Source of the DNA: Candidatus Thalassolituus haligoni
GTDB lineage: Bacteria > Pseudomonadota > Gammaproteobacteria > Pseudomonadales > Oceanobacteraceae
Length of the DNA stretch: 64,000 nucleotides
Assembly: GCF_041222825.1 (NCBI RefSeq)
Contig: NZ_CP139482.1
Span: forward strand, 465,001-529,000
Direction: 5' to 3'
How positions within the stretch are numbered: the first letter of the stretch is position 1; each line of letters starts with the position of its first letter. The notes beneath the pieces are model-generated. The model had not been told where the DNA came from. It made no database searches and saw only the letters and a list, made by a program, of their open reading frames with translations. The position numbers and the translations under genes are program-made. Positions 1 to 8,443 of the stretch are shown in pieces.

Positions 1-52
1 ATTACTGGTCGAAGATGAGAGCACCGGCGATGGCCCAGAGGTGCGTTCATGA
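1..52 (+). CDS. dctQ: TRAP transporter small permease, C-terminal end (partial)
   Basis: Only the last 16 codons are in the window: an open frame from base 2 reads LLVEDESTGDGPEVRS and stops at TGA 50-52. The stop overlaps the ATG of the following DctM gene by the ATGA arrangement typical of translationally coupled TRAP permease genes. The polar tail after a hydrophobic segment suits the cytoplasmic C-terminus of a DctQ subunit. The assignment rests on position and coupling rather than on motif content, because most of the gene lies upstream of base 1. Confidence 0.6.
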   Translation, partial: LLVEDESTGDGPEVRS

Positions 53-1320
53 CCACACTGATTGCCTTTTTTGTGGCCCTGCTGACCGGATTGCCTATTT
101 TTCTGACCCTGGTGCTGGGGACGCTGGTTTTTCTCTATGAAATGGATCTCACCATGCTGGTCAGCTCCTTGCCGATCCAGCTGTATGGCTCATTGAGCCA
201 GAATGGATTACTGGCCATCCCGCTGTTTATGCTGGTGGGGGAGTTGATGAACAAGGGCGGCCTGACTTCACGGCTGATGAACGCTGCCGACGTTTTTGTC
301 GGACGCTTCAAGGGCGGCCTGGCCTATGTGAATTTGCTTACCAACGCCATGGCAGCATCGATTCTTGGTTCGGCAACGGCGCAGATCTCGGTGATGAGCC
401 GATTGATGATTCCGACCATGGTCGAGAAAGGCTACAACAAGGAATTCTCTGCCGCTGTTACCATGGCCGGTGGTTTGCTGGGGCCGATCATTCCGCCATC
501 CATGTTGATGATTATTTACGGCGTTGTCGCCTACCAGCCGATTTCGGATCTGTTTATTGCCGGTATTCTCCCCGGCATACTGATTATTGCCGGATTTGCC
601 CTGGTCATCTTCCTGACCGGGGTGTTCAAGGAATTACCCAAGGGCGAGCCGATGGCGCACAAGAACGTCAAGCGTGACCTGATTGACGGTTTGCTGCCTG
701 GCACCATCCCGATTGTGGTGATTCTGTGTATTGTGATGGGGGTCATGACTCCGACAGAAGCTGGGGCGATTGCCTCAGTGATGGCGTTCCTGATCGGCTT
801 GCTGGTGTACAAAACTATCTCGCTGCGGGATCTGGGTGAGATTTTTGCCTCGGTTGCCATTAACACCGCCACCATTACCGGACTGATTGCTGCCGCCTCC
901 GTGTTTGGCTGGGCGCTGTCGTTTGAAGGTGTGCCGGACATGATGGTGGAGTGGATAACCAGTGTAACGGAATCCCCCGTTGCCTTCCTGATGCTGGTAT
1001 ACGCCATGGTCATCGTCCTGGGTATGTTCCTGGAGAGCATCGCGGTGATGATTGTGATTGTGCCGATAATCCTGCCCGCAGCCGTTGGCTTTGGTATCGA
1101 CCCGATTCACTTCGGCGTGATTATCAGCCTTGCCACCTTGGTGGGGCTGGTGACGCCTCCGGTTGGGCCGGGACTCTACATTGCCATGACCACCGCCAAC
1201 CTGCCAATGATGTCGCTGTTCCGTGCCATGTTGCCATTTTTGTTGGCGATGGGAATCAGCATGGTCATTATTGCGCTGGTGCCGGAATTGTCGCTGTGGT
1301 TACCTGGCCTGATGCGTTAG
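49..1320 (+). CDS. dctM: TRAP transporter large permease DctM
   Basis: This 423-residue inner-membrane protein is the large (translocating) subunit of a tripartite ATP-independent periplasmic transporter, which imports organic acids using an ion gradient. It has about 12 hydrophobic segments and the DctM-family features GGLAYVNLLTNAMAASILGS (near residue 90) and LLGPIIPPSMLMIIYG (near 145), with a second TPPVGPGLYIA-type repeat near 370. Length is normal for the family. The ATG overlaps the preceding small-permease stop, so the two are co-translated. The binding protein at 1719 lies downstream beyond a terminator. Family assignment is secure; the substrate is inferred only from the aromatic-acid context. 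Confidence 0.92.
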   Translation: MTTLIAFFVALLTGLPIFLTLVLGTLVFLYEMDLTMLVSSLPIQLYGSLSQNGLLAIPLFMLVGELMNKGGLTSRLMNAADVFVGRFKGGLAYVNLLTNAMAASILGSATAQISVMSRLMIPTMVEKGYNKEFSAAVTMAGGLLGPIIPPSMLMIIYGVVAYQPISDLFIAGILPGILIIAGFALVIFLTGVFKELPKGEPMAHKNVKRDLIDGLLPGTIPIVVILCIVMGVMTPTEAGAIASVMAFLIGLLVYKTISLRDLGEIFASVAINTATITGLIAAASVFGWALSFEGVPDMMVEWITSVTESPVAFLMLVYAMVIVLGMFLESIAVMIVIVPIILPAAVGFGIDPIHFGVIISLATLVGLVTPPVGPGLYIAMTTANLPMMSLFRAMLPFLLAMGISMVIIALVPELSLWLPGLMR

Positions 1321-1718
1321 CCAGGCGCTGGGCAGGGGATCTGGCTGAAAAATGGATCAATAGAAGCCAGTACCGGAAAAAAAAAGTTATTTTTGAACAG
1401 TCACTGGAACCAACGGATGGAGAGGGGTTCTTAGTATAAGTAGTTTCATTGTCCTTCAGCTCTCCTCTGTTAGCTCTAGTCTTGGCGGCCCTTGTGGCCG
1501 CTTTTTTTTTGTTTTTTTTGCTGTGTTACCGTTCGTGGATCTGCTGGCGGGGCATATTGGTGATAGATCACTGAATGACTGCTGATATTTCGGATTGTAT
1601 TGATCATACTTAAAAACGTATAAATAAAAGGATGCAGGATTGTTTAGGGCTACCCTAATAACCAATAAATAATCTGAGAGTTCATGGAGAACGCGCTCTC
1701 TACCTATCAGGACATGTT
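1321..1718. other. Intergenic region between dctM and dctP
   Basis: This 398-base gap holds the terminator at 1485-1510 and then an AT-rich stretch before the binding-protein gene. A small inverted repeat GTGAT-AG-ATCAC occurs at 1560-1571. No convincing gene is seen. It shows that the binding protein is transcribed from its own promoter. Confidence 0.6.
1485..1510 (+). terminator. Rho-independent terminator after dctM
   Basis: The inverted repeat GCGGCC (1485-1490) / GGCCGC (1496-1501) has a 5-base loop and is followed at once by nine T residues (1502-1510) and a further T run. This is a canonical intrinsic terminator for the dctQM transcript. Confidence 0.85.
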
Positions 1719-2729
1719 ATGACGATGAAGATTGCTTCGATACACGCAATATGTGGCCAGATTACCCGCTGTTTGCTCCCGGTAACCGCAATGGTTGGCT
1801 TGACTTTGGCCACTTCTGGTGCTCAGGCGAAGTCCTATAGTATCGGAATGGTGACACCGCCAGGCCATATCTGGAGCCAGGTTTCAGACCGGATGAGTAA
1901 TAATCTCAAGCTGGCCTCTCATGATCAGATACGTTTGCGCTCATCCAGAATGGCCAAAATGCAGGGTGAGGCGGAAACGATCAAAAAATTACAGTCCGGT
2001 AAATTACACCTGGCGATTCTGACGGCGGGCAGTCTGTCGTCTCTTGAACCCGCTTTCAGCGGCTGGTATTTGCCTTATCTGTTTAAAGATGTCCAAGCCG
2101 TCGCCAAGGCGACTGCCGGTACCGATGCCCAACAAATGTTGCAGCGGCTGGAGTCGAGTCAGCTGGTCGGTATGGGGTATGCCCTGGCAGGAATGCGTCA
2201 GGTGGTGTCAACCCGTCCTGTTGCCAATGTCAGCGATTTTAATGGCATGAAAATCCGTTCGTTTCCTGATCAGGTGTTCAAAGATTGGTGGCAAACACTG
2301 AATGCTGTACCGATGCAGTTGGCACTGCTTGATACGCAACCCGCTTTGCTTAATAAACAGCTGGATGCGGTCGATGTTGACCTGGATATGCTGGTGGGCC
2401 TGAAGATCTATCGTGATGCACCCTACCTGACGGTGACCAACCATATGGCGTTTCCGGGTGTTGTCGTGGCGTCCAAGGTATGGTGGGACGGCTTGACCGT
2501 CGATCGTCAGCAAATGGTGATGACCGCTTTCAAGGAAGCCGAAGCCTGGGGGTTCCAACGCCAGGAAGAAGCCGAGATCAATAACTTGGCGCTGCTCAAG
2601 CGTGAAGGAGTGAAAGTAGCCAATCTGGGGGCGGAGCAGATGTCGGCGGCGATCAGTACCGTAATCAAGCGTTATACCGCTGCCAATCCGGTGATCAAGC
2701 ATTTTTATGAGCAATATCACCCACGCTAG
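1719..2729 (+). CDS. dctP: TRAP transporter substrate-binding protein (DctP family)
   Basis: This 336-residue periplasmic solute receptor of the DctP family captures the ligand and delivers it to the DctQM permease. A Sec signal peptide occupies about residues 1-37 (hydrophobic core then AQAKS). The mature part has the family signatures around EAETIKKLQSGKLHLAIL and a KIRSFPDQV segment that matches the conserved (M/K)RV-type strand. Length is typical. It is separated from dctM by a terminator but is the natural partner of that permease. ATG 1719 is used because it precedes the signal peptide; the ATG at 1725 is equally possible. The ligand is unknown. Confidence 0.85.
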   Translation: MTMKIASIHAICGQITRCLLPVTAMVGLTLATSGAQAKSYSIGMVTPPGHIWSQVSDRMSNNLKLASHDQIRLRSSRMAKMQGEAETIKKLQSGKLHLAILTAGSLSSLEPAFSGWYLPYLFKDVQAVAKATAGTDAQQMLQRLESSQLVGMGYALAGMRQVVSTRPVANVSDFNGMKIRSFPDQVFKDWWQTLNAVPMQLALLDTQPALLNKQLDAVDVDLDMLVGLKIYRDAPYLTVTNHMAFPGVVVASKVWWDGLTVDRQQMVMTAFKEAEAWGFQRQEEAEINNLALLKREGVKVANLGAEQMSAAISTVIKRYTAANPVIKHFYEQYHPR

Positions 2730-2803
2730 CATTTCATTTATCGTTGGCAGTATCAGTCTGGGGGCAAAGGGCCAACGGCCCGCTTTCCGGCTGACTGTGT
2801 TCT

Positions 2804-2865
2804 CAGTAACCGGGCAAAAAGACCTGGTTACTGTGCGGTGCGACGGCTGGCTGACAGCCAGCTTT
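2804..2865. terminator. Convergent-gene hairpins between dctP and vanR
   Basis: Two strong hairpins sit between the convergent genes: 2804-2833, an 11-bp stem (CAGTAACCGGG paired with CCTGGTTACTG, one G-T pair, A-rich loop), and 2846-2862, GCTGGCT-GAC-AGCCAGC followed by TTT. Neither has a long T run. They are placed where a bidirectional terminator is expected. Confidence 0.45.
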
Positions 2866-2874
2866 GGCTTATGG

Positions 2875-3597
2875 TTATGATCGCGTCGTACCACTTGGGC
2901 TTTTGCGTCGAACCCAAACGTTGGCGTTGTTCTGTTGTTGGTCATCAACATAGTTGAGTGTGGCATTGGCGTGTTCTCGCATCAGCCCTTCAACTCTGGC
3001 ACTTTGTCCCTGGGACAGGGCATCAACGATGGCATGATGTTGCAGGTGCGCGTAGTAGAAACGTTTGAATTCTCGCTCCGGCTGACTGGCATCCACCGCC
3101 AGTGCCTTGACCGAGGCAAAGGGCATGTGATCGTTGCGCGCCAGCGCGGCGGCGACCGCCGGGTTATGACTTGCCTTGATGATGGTGTCATGAAACAGGC
3201 AGTTCATGTCGTGATAGCGATCGAAGTCGTTATCGCTCAGTAAGCCGTGCAAAAACAGTTGATCCCCTTCTTGCAGGCAACGCCGCAGGGTGTCAATTGC
3301 GCCTGGATCCAATCCCCGCTCAACCGCCTGGCGAGCCGCCAGTCCTTCCAGTACGCCCCGGACTTCAATCGCGCCGGTAATTTCTTCTGATGAGGTTTCC
3401 CGGACGGTGTAGCCGCGGCCGCTTTTGATCAGAAAACCTTCCTGTTCCAGCGCCCGGAATGCCATTCGTACCGGCATTCTGGACACACCAAGCGCCTCTG
3501 CCGTAGGAATTTCTGCCAGTCGTTGACCGGCGGTCAGCTGGCCGTCGGCAATCTGTTTGCGCAAGGTAACCAGTACTTGCTGCCCCGTTGTTGCCAT
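2875..3597 (-). CDS. vanR: GntR-family repressor of the vanillate genes (VanR-like)
   Basis: This 240-residue transcription factor has an N-terminal winged helix-turn-helix (about residues 8-70, with LGVSRMPVRMAFRALEQEGF) and a C-terminal all-helical effector domain of the FadR/FCD type. It is divergent from vanA, and the 206-base gap carries two GGATCC-centred palindromes, the form I recall for the Caulobacter VanR operator (ATTGGATCCAAT). That makes repression of vanAB with relief by vanillate the likely role. Start ATG 3597 has a GAGAGA ribosome site just upstream. The family is certain; the VanR identity rests on context plus operator. Confidence 0.85.
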   Translation of the reverse strand: MATTGQQVLVTLRKQIADGQLTAGQRLAEIPTAEALGVSRMPVRMAFRALEQEGFLIKSGRGYTVRETSSEEITGAIEVRGVLEGLAARQAVERGLDPGAIDTLRRCLQEGDQLFLHGLLSDNDFDRYHDMNCLFHDTIIKASHNPAVAAALARNDHMPFASVKALAVDASQPEREFKRFYYAHLQHHAIVDALSQGQSARVEGLMREHANATLNYVDDQQQNNANVWVRRKSPSGTTRS

Positions 3598-3707
3598 GGA
3601 TCTCTCGTCGTTGTGTACCTGGCAGAGATCTTAACACGGGGCTGGGGTGATCAAGGATGCCTGTGAGTTACCCGGTTTTTCCCATCAATTCTTTGTTATT
3701 TTTTTAT

Positions 3708-3721
3708 TTATGGATCCATAA
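3708..3721. promoter_or_regulatory. VanR operator O1
   Basis: Perfect 14-bp palindrome TTATGGATCCATAA in the vanR-vanA gap. It shares the ATGGATCCAT-like core with the second site, 62 bp away centre to centre. It lies nearer to vanR, so it could mediate autoregulation or looping. Confidence 0.7.
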
Positions 3722-3744
3722 AGGACAAATATATCTATTTTTTG

Positions 3745-3772
3745 TTGATTTATTGTTCATTTTTGATTTAAT
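3745..3772 (+). promoter_or_regulatory. Predicted sigma-70 promoter of vanAB
   Basis: TTGATT (3745-3750), a 16-base spacer and TTTAAT (3767-3772) form a plausible -35/-10 pair. The -10 overlaps operator O2, so a bound repressor would block initiation. The hexamers are imperfect; this is an inference. Confidence 0.45.
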
Positions 3773-3782
3773 TGGATCCAAT
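3771..3782. promoter_or_regulatory. VanR operator O2
   Basis: Perfect 12-bp palindrome ATTGGATCCAAT, 21 bases before the vanA ATG and overlapping the predicted -10. It is identical to the VanR operator I recall from Caulobacter, which supports both the VanR name and repression of vanAB. Confidence 0.75.
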
Positions 3783-3803
3783 AAGAACAAAGAGAGGTCT
3801 CCC

Positions 3804-4835
3804 ATGTTTATTAAAAATGCCTGGTACGTTGCGTGTACTCCCGATGAAATCGAAGCCAAACCCCTGGGGCGCAAGATCTGTGGCGAAAATATCGTGTTTT
3901 TCCGTGATGAGAACGGTACTGCCGCCGCAGTTGAGGATTTTTGCCCTCATCGTGGTGCGCCGCTGTCGTTAGGTTATGTCGAAAACGGCAAGCTGGTGTG
4001 TGGTTACCACGGTTTGGCCATGGGATCCGACGGCAAGGTAGACAGTATGCCGGGTCAGCGGGTACGCGCTTTCCCTTGCGTCAAGGCGTATGCGGTGATT
4101 GAGCGCTATGGTTTTGTCTGGGTATGGCCGGGAGATCAGGCGGCCGTGGATCCAGCAAAACTGCACCCATGCGAGTGGGCCGAAAGTGATGAGTGGGCCT
4201 ATGGTGGTGGTCTGTTCCATATCCAGTGCGATTATCGGCTGATGGTCGACAACCTGATGGATCTGACCCATGAAACTTACGTCCATGCGTCGTCTATTGG
4301 CCAGAAAGAAATCGACGAAGCTGCGCCAGAAACTACGGTGGAAGGTGAACAGGTGCTGACGTCCCGGTTTATGGAAAACATTCAGGCTCCGCCTTTCTGG
4401 GCTTCTAATATGGAAGCTAATGGTCTGGATCCCAACGAAGTGGTGGATCGCTGGCAGGTGTGCCGGTTCACTCCGCCGAGTCACGTGATGATTGACGTCG
4501 GCGTGGCGTTGGCAGGCAAGGGCAGTATCAATGCCGAGAAGAAAGACCGCGCCTCGTGCATCGTGGTGGATTTTATCACCCCGGAAACCGAAACTTCCCA
4601 TTGGTACTTTTGGGGTATGGCCCGTAATTTCTGCCCGGACGATCAGGCGTTAACCGATCGTATTCGCGAAGGTCAGGGCAAGATTTTCAGTGAAGATCTG
4701 GAAATGCTGGAACTGCAGCAAAAGAACCTGCTGGCCTATCCGAATCGCGATGTGCTCAAACTCAATATTGATGCCGGTGGGGTGCAATCACGCCGTGTGA
4801 TTGAACGTTTGCTGACCGCCGAAACGGAGCGTTGA
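3804..4835 (+). CDS. vanA: Vanillate O-demethylase oxygenase subunit (Rieske)
   Basis: This is the 343-residue terminal oxygenase that O-demethylates vanillate to protocatechuate plus formaldehyde, using electrons from VanB. The Rieske [2Fe-2S] ligands are C47-P-H49 and C66-G-Y-H69 (CPHRGAPLS and CGYHGL). The mononuclear iron site is visible as DNLMDLTHETYVH with H156 and H161. The N-terminus FIKNAWYVACTPDEI and the segment MPGQRV are typical of VanA. The frame is open upstream to 3657, but ATG 3804 is preferred because it follows an AGAGAGG ribosome site and gives the normal length. The stop is one base before vanB, so the two are coupled. Substrate assignment is strengthened by the VanR operators. 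Confidence 0.9.
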   Translation: MFIKNAWYVACTPDEIEAKPLGRKICGENIVFFRDENGTAAAVEDFCPHRGAPLSLGYVENGKLVCGYHGLAMGSDGKVDSMPGQRVRAFPCVKAYAVIERYGFVWVWPGDQAAVDPAKLHPCEWAESDEWAYGGGLFHIQCDYRLMVDNLMDLTHETYVHASSIGQKEIDEAAPETTVEGEQVLTSRFMENIQAPPFWASNMEANGLDPNEVVDRWQVCRFTPPSHVMIDVGVALAGKGSINAEKKDRASCIVVDFITPETETSHWYFWGMARNFCPDDQALTDRIREGQGKIFSEDLEMLELQQKNLLAYPNRDVLKLNIDAGGVQSRRVIERLLTAETER

Positions 4836-4836
4836 A

Positions 4837-5805
4837 ATGATTGCGCCAACGGATCTGATTGAGGTTCGGGTTGCCAGCATTTGCCGGGAGTCGAGCCAGG
4901 TAAACAGCTATCAACTGGTGAGTGCTGACGCTGTGCCATTACCGGCTTATGAAGCCGGTGCTCACATCGACGTCCATTTGCCTGGTGGTCTGATTCGCCA
5001 GTATTCGCTCTGCAATGCGACGGCAGAGCCGAACCACTACCGTATTGGCGTGCTGCGTGATGCCGGATCTCGGGGTGGCTCGGAGGCGCTGCACCGGGAC
5101 GTCAAGGTCGGCAGCCGACTGCAGATCAGTATGCCACGCAACCTGTTTGCTCTGGAAAAAAAGGCCACTCACAGTCTGTTACTGGCCGGCGGCATCGGGA
5201 TTACGCCGATGCTGGCGATGGCCTATCAGCTGTACCAGCAAGGGCGCTCGTTTGAATTGCATTATTGCGTCCGCAGTCTGGAGCAGGCGGCGTTTATTGG
5301 TGAGTTGCAGCAACAGCCGTGGGCACAACAGGTACATTTGCACATCAGTCAGGATGGCGGTCGGCTGCAATCGGCCAGCCTGCTGGCTCAAGCAACAGAG
5401 ACAACACATTTGTATGTCTGTGGCCCAGCCGGATTTATGGACAGCCTTTGGGCGGATGCGCTGGGGCAGGGCTGGCCAACGTCACGCATGCACCGTGAAT
5501 ATTTTGATGCCCCTGAGGTGATCGCCTCGGATGATGACCAGCCATTTGAAATTCAGCTGCAGTCCACCGGGGCGATCTATTCGGTCGCAGCGGATCAGAC
5601 CGTCGCTCAGGTACTGGAACAACAGGGCATTGATGTCGCGCTGTCGTGTGAAAAAGGCATTTGTGGTTCCTGTCTGACGCCCGTTCTGGACGGTATTCCT
5701 GACCATCGGGATTTGTACCAGACCGAGGAAGAACAGGCTGCCAACAGCCATTTCACCCCCTGTTGCTCGCGTTCAAAAAGTGCCCGGCTGGTGTTACAGC
5801 TGTAA
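4837..5805 (+). CDS. vanB: Vanillate O-demethylase reductase subunit
   Basis: This 322-residue reductase passes electrons from NAD(P)H to VanA. Domains in order: a flavin-binding barrel with RQYSLCN (about residue 50), a nucleotide-binding domain with LLAGGIGITPMLAMA (about 110) and CGPAGFM (about 193), and a C-terminal plant-type [2Fe-2S] domain with the C-x4-C-x2-C spacing in CEKGICGSC and a fourth cysteine in FTPCCSR. The order is that of class IA oxygenase reductases. It begins one base after vanA stops. A paralogue with the same architecture lies at 55324. Confidence 0.9.
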   Translation: MIAPTDLIEVRVASICRESSQVNSYQLVSADAVPLPAYEAGAHIDVHLPGGLIRQYSLCNATAEPNHYRIGVLRDAGSRGGSEALHRDVKVGSRLQISMPRNLFALEKKATHSLLLAGGIGITPMLAMAYQLYQQGRSFELHYCVRSLEQAAFIGELQQQPWAQQVHLHISQDGGRLQSASLLAQATETTHLYVCGPAGFMDSLWADALGQGWPTSRMHREYFDAPEVIASDDDQPFEIQLQSTGAIYSVAADQTVAQVLEQQGIDVALSCEKGICGSCLTPVLDGIPDHRDLYQTEEEQAANSHFTPCCSRSKSARLVLQL

Positions 5806-5810
5806 TCACG

Positions 5811-5825
5811 GGGCGTTCTGCGCCC
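5811..5825 (+). terminator. Weak terminator-like hairpin after vanB
   Basis: GGGCG-TTCTG-CGCCC immediately after the vanB stop, with flanking ATCA/TGAT able to extend the stem across a bulge. There is no proper T run, so it may only attenuate transcription into the next gene. Confidence 0.35.
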
Positions 5826-5833
5826 TGATTGCT

Positions 5834-5860
5834 AATCTGAATCTGAATCTGAATCTGAAT
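5834..5860. repeat. AATCTG hexamer tandem repeat
   Basis: Four perfect copies of AATCTG in tandem (5834-5857) and a partial fifth (AAT). It lies in the vanB-dctP gap and is a candidate slippage site in a non-coding spacer. Confidence 0.9.
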
Positions 5861-5951
5861 GGCAGGGAGGGCACGATTATTTTTACACCGTGACAACCCG
5901 TTTAGCGCACGTCTTCAAATCGATACACAGATAACTATAAAAAAGATAACT

Positions 5952-7007
5952 ATGGTACTCAGTATGAAAATCAAACAGTTGGTCTCCGTTCTGGGCATGG
6001 GCATTGCCGCCCTTGTATCCTTTTCAACCGCCACCGCTGCAGAGCCGGAAGTGACTCTGAAGCTGCATCATATGCTCCCCATGAGCTCGACTGCCCACCG
6101 CCGTTTTCTGGTTCCGTGGGCCGACAAGGTAATGGCTGAATCCAACGGCCGTATCCAGATCGATATCTATCCCTCCATGCAGCTAGGCGGCAAGCCCGCA
6201 TCGCTGTACGACCAGGCTCGCAAAGGCGTTGCTGATATTATCTGGACGGTCGGTGGTTATACGCCGGGACGTTTCCCCAAAGCCGGGGTGTTTGAATTGC
6301 CGTTTATGCCGGCATCGGCAAAAATCACCAGCATGGCGTTGCAAGAATATGCCGAGCAGGAAATGCAGGATTCATTCGCCGATGTACAGCTACTGGCATT
6401 GCATACCCACGCACCGGGTTCGATTCACAGTCGCACGACACCGGTTTCGCGACTGGAAGATCTGGCCGGTTTGAAAATTCGTGCTTCCAACAAGCAAATG
6501 GCAGATGCCTTGACCCTTGCCGGGGCTTCACCGCTGTTTATGCCGGTGCCTTCTGTGCCATCGGCCTTTTCCAAGGGCGTACTGGATGCTGCGCTGTTGC
6601 CTTATGAAGTGGTTGCGCCGTTAAAAATTCACCAGATGGTGGATTACCATACCGAAATTCATGGCGACCGGGGTCTGTATACCCAGTTCTTTATCTTCGC
6701 GATGAACAAGGATGCCTATGCCAAACTGCCCGCCGATTTGCAAAAGGTGATTGATAACAACTCGGGTATCAGCACCGCTGGCTGGATAGGTGCTGCCTGG
6801 GATGAATCGGAACAAGCCGGACGCAAGGCAGCCGTAGAAGAAGGCAACCAGATTCTGGTGCTCAGTGACAGTGAAACGGCGCGCTGGAAAACCACCATGC
6901 AACCGGTGACGGATGGCTGGATCAAGGAAATGGACGATGCCGGTAATGATGGCCAGCGGCTGTACCAAAAAGCTGTCGATCTGATTAATAAATACGAACA
7001 GGATTAA
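5952..7007 (+). CDS. dctP: Orphan TRAP transporter substrate-binding protein
   Basis: This DctP-family periplasmic receptor is about 351 residues long. A signal peptide runs to about residue 27 (LVSVLGMGIAALVSFSTATAAEPEV). The mature protein shows the family features EPEVTLKLHHMLP at the first strand, a PASLYDQARKGVADIIW segment and GLKIRASNKQMADAL. No permease gene is adjacent; the nearest TRAP permease is at 1-1320. It follows vanAB on the same strand and may bring in methoxylated aromatic acids. The start is uncertain between ATG 5952 and ATG 5964; the frame remains open to 5859, but that start would mask the signal peptide. Confidence 0.8.
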   Translation: MVLSMKIKQLVSVLGMGIAALVSFSTATAAEPEVTLKLHHMLPMSSTAHRRFLVPWADKVMAESNGRIQIDIYPSMQLGGKPASLYDQARKGVADIIWTVGGYTPGRFPKAGVFELPFMPASAKITSMALQEYAEQEMQDSFADVQLLALHTHAPGSIHSRTTPVSRLEDLAGLKIRASNKQMADALTLAGASPLFMPVPSVPSAFSKGVLDAALLPYEVVAPLKIHQMVDYHTEIHGDRGLYTQFFIFAMNKDAYAKLPADLQKVIDNNSGISTAGWIGAAWDESEQAGRKAAVEEGNQILVLSDSETARWKTTMQPVTDGWIKEMDDAGNDGQRLYQKAVDLINKYEQD

Positions 7008-7079
7008 GACTGGCTGCTATAAACGCTTAAAGCAAAGTCTAAAGCGGCTATCGCCTTGATTCTGGACATTCACAACTGA

Positions 7080-7116
7080 CGGCGTATAACTCGGAAGCTG
7101 GACAGGGTGTACGCCG
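7080..7116 (+). promoter_or_regulatory. Inverted repeat overlapping the SpmAB ribosome-binding site
   Basis: CGGCGTA (7080-7086) and TACGCCG (7110-7116) are perfect inverted repeats with a 23-base loop. The right arm runs into the CGGGAG ribosome site at 7115-7120, so a leader hairpin could restrict translation of the next gene. The function is inferred. Confidence 0.35.
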
Positions 7117-7126
7117 GGAGTTGTGT

Positions 7127-8353
7127 TTGAATCTTGTTTGGGCATTATTTTTTCTGGTCGGATGTGCCACCGCGCTGGTGCGCTGGCTGGGCGGCGATAC
7201 CGAGATCTTTCAGCAACTGGTGAATGCCAGTTTCGATATGGCCAAACTCTCGGTCGATATTGCCATTGGTCTGGTGGGATTGCTGGCGTTGTGGTCGGGG
7301 CTGTTTGCCATTGCTGAAAAAACCGGCGTTATCAGCTGGCTCGGTCAAGGGTTGGCACCGCTGTTCCGACGACTGATGCCAGAGGTTCCTGCCGGGCATG
7401 AGGCGCAAGGTGCCATCACCATGAATCTGGCGGCCAATATGCTGGGTCTGGATAACGCTGCCACCCCGCTGGGGATCAAGGCGATGCAGGCCTTGCAGAC
7501 ACTCAATCCGCTCAAAGATACCGCCAGTAATGCCCAGATCCTGTTTCTGGTGCTGAATACCTCCTCGGTTACCTTGTTACCCGTCACTATTTTTATGTAC
7601 CGCACCCAGCTGGGCGCGGCCAATCCGGCCGACGTGTTTGTGCCAATCTTGCTGGCGACCACCGCCTCAACCCTGTCTGGTTTATTGGCCGTGATGTGGC
7701 TGCAAAAAATCCGCCTGGATGCGGTGGTACTGGGGTATCTGGGCGGACTGGTGGCCGTTGTCGCGACGCTGGTGTTCTGGCTCGGTTCTGTACCCGTGGA
7801 TCGCCTTGCCGATATCTCACAGCAACTGGCTAACGGCATCATCCTATTGTTGATGGTCGGTCTGGTGGCGGCCGGACTGTGGCGTCAACAACCGGTTTAC
7901 GAACAATTTGTAGCGGGTGCCAAAAGCGGTTTTGAAACCGCCGTGCAGTTGATTCCCTATCTGGTGGCCATGCTGGTGGCGATTGGTATTTTTCGCGCCA
8001 GTGGCGCACTCGACCTGTTACTGGATGGCGTACGCTGGCTGCTGACGGCACTGGGTGTCAGCACCCTGTTTGTCGACGCCTTGCCTGTCGCACTGATGAA
8101 GCCCTTCAGTGGCAGCGGTGCCCGCGCCATGATGCTGGATGTGATGAATACCCATGGCGTTGACTCGGTCGCAGGGCATATTGCTGCGGTGATGCAAGGC
8201 AGTACAGAAACTACCTTTTATGTCTTGGCGGTCTACTTTGGCGTGGTAGGGATTACCCGGATTCGCTACGCACTCTGGGCCGGGCTGTTGTGTGATGGCG
8301 TTGGGATGATCACCGCCGTGCTGGTAGGCGGATGGTTTTTTGCTGGTGGTTGA
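7127..8353 (+). CDS. Fused SpmA/SpmB-type nucleoside-recognition (Gate) membrane protein
   Basis: This 408-residue inner-membrane protein joins two Gate-type halves, SpmA-like (about residues 1-200, with ITMNLAANMLGLDNAATPLG) and SpmB-like (about 230-408, with PFSGSGARAMM and HIAAVMQGSTETTFYVLAVYF). Both halves are related to nucleoside transporters and to spore-maturation proteins of Bacillus, where they occur as separate genes. Start choice: TTG 7127 has CGGGAG six bases upstream, whereas TTG 7121 would abut the ribosome site. The gene follows the orphan binding protein. Its biochemical role is unknown; a solute permease for the van module is only a guess. Confidence 0.75.
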   Translation: MNLVWALFFLVGCATALVRWLGGDTEIFQQLVNASFDMAKLSVDIAIGLVGLLALWSGLFAIAEKTGVISWLGQGLAPLFRRLMPEVPAGHEAQGAITMNLAANMLGLDNAATPLGIKAMQALQTLNPLKDTASNAQILFLVLNTSSVTLLPVTIFMYRTQLGAANPADVFVPILLATTASTLSGLLAVMWLQKIRLDAVVLGYLGGLVAVVATLVFWLGSVPVDRLADISQQLANGIILLLMVGLVAAGLWRQQPVYEQFVAGAKSGFETAVQLIPYLVAMLVAIGIFRASGALDLLLDGVRWLLTALGVSTLFVDALPVALMKPFSGSGARAMMLDVMNTHGVDSVAGHIAAVMQGSTETTFYVLAVYFGVVGITRIRYALWAGLLCDGVGMITAVLVGGWFFAGG

Positions 8354-8443
8354 AACACGGCTGCAACAGTGAGTCCGCTTTGCCAGCGGCAGCGAGGCAG
8401 TTACCATGGTCAGTTCGATGCACCGATAAACTGTTGAGTATGC

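Noticed and set aside
951..1439. Open frame inside dctM in another frame
   Set aside because: It overlaps a clear DctM gene for most of its length and has no family features.
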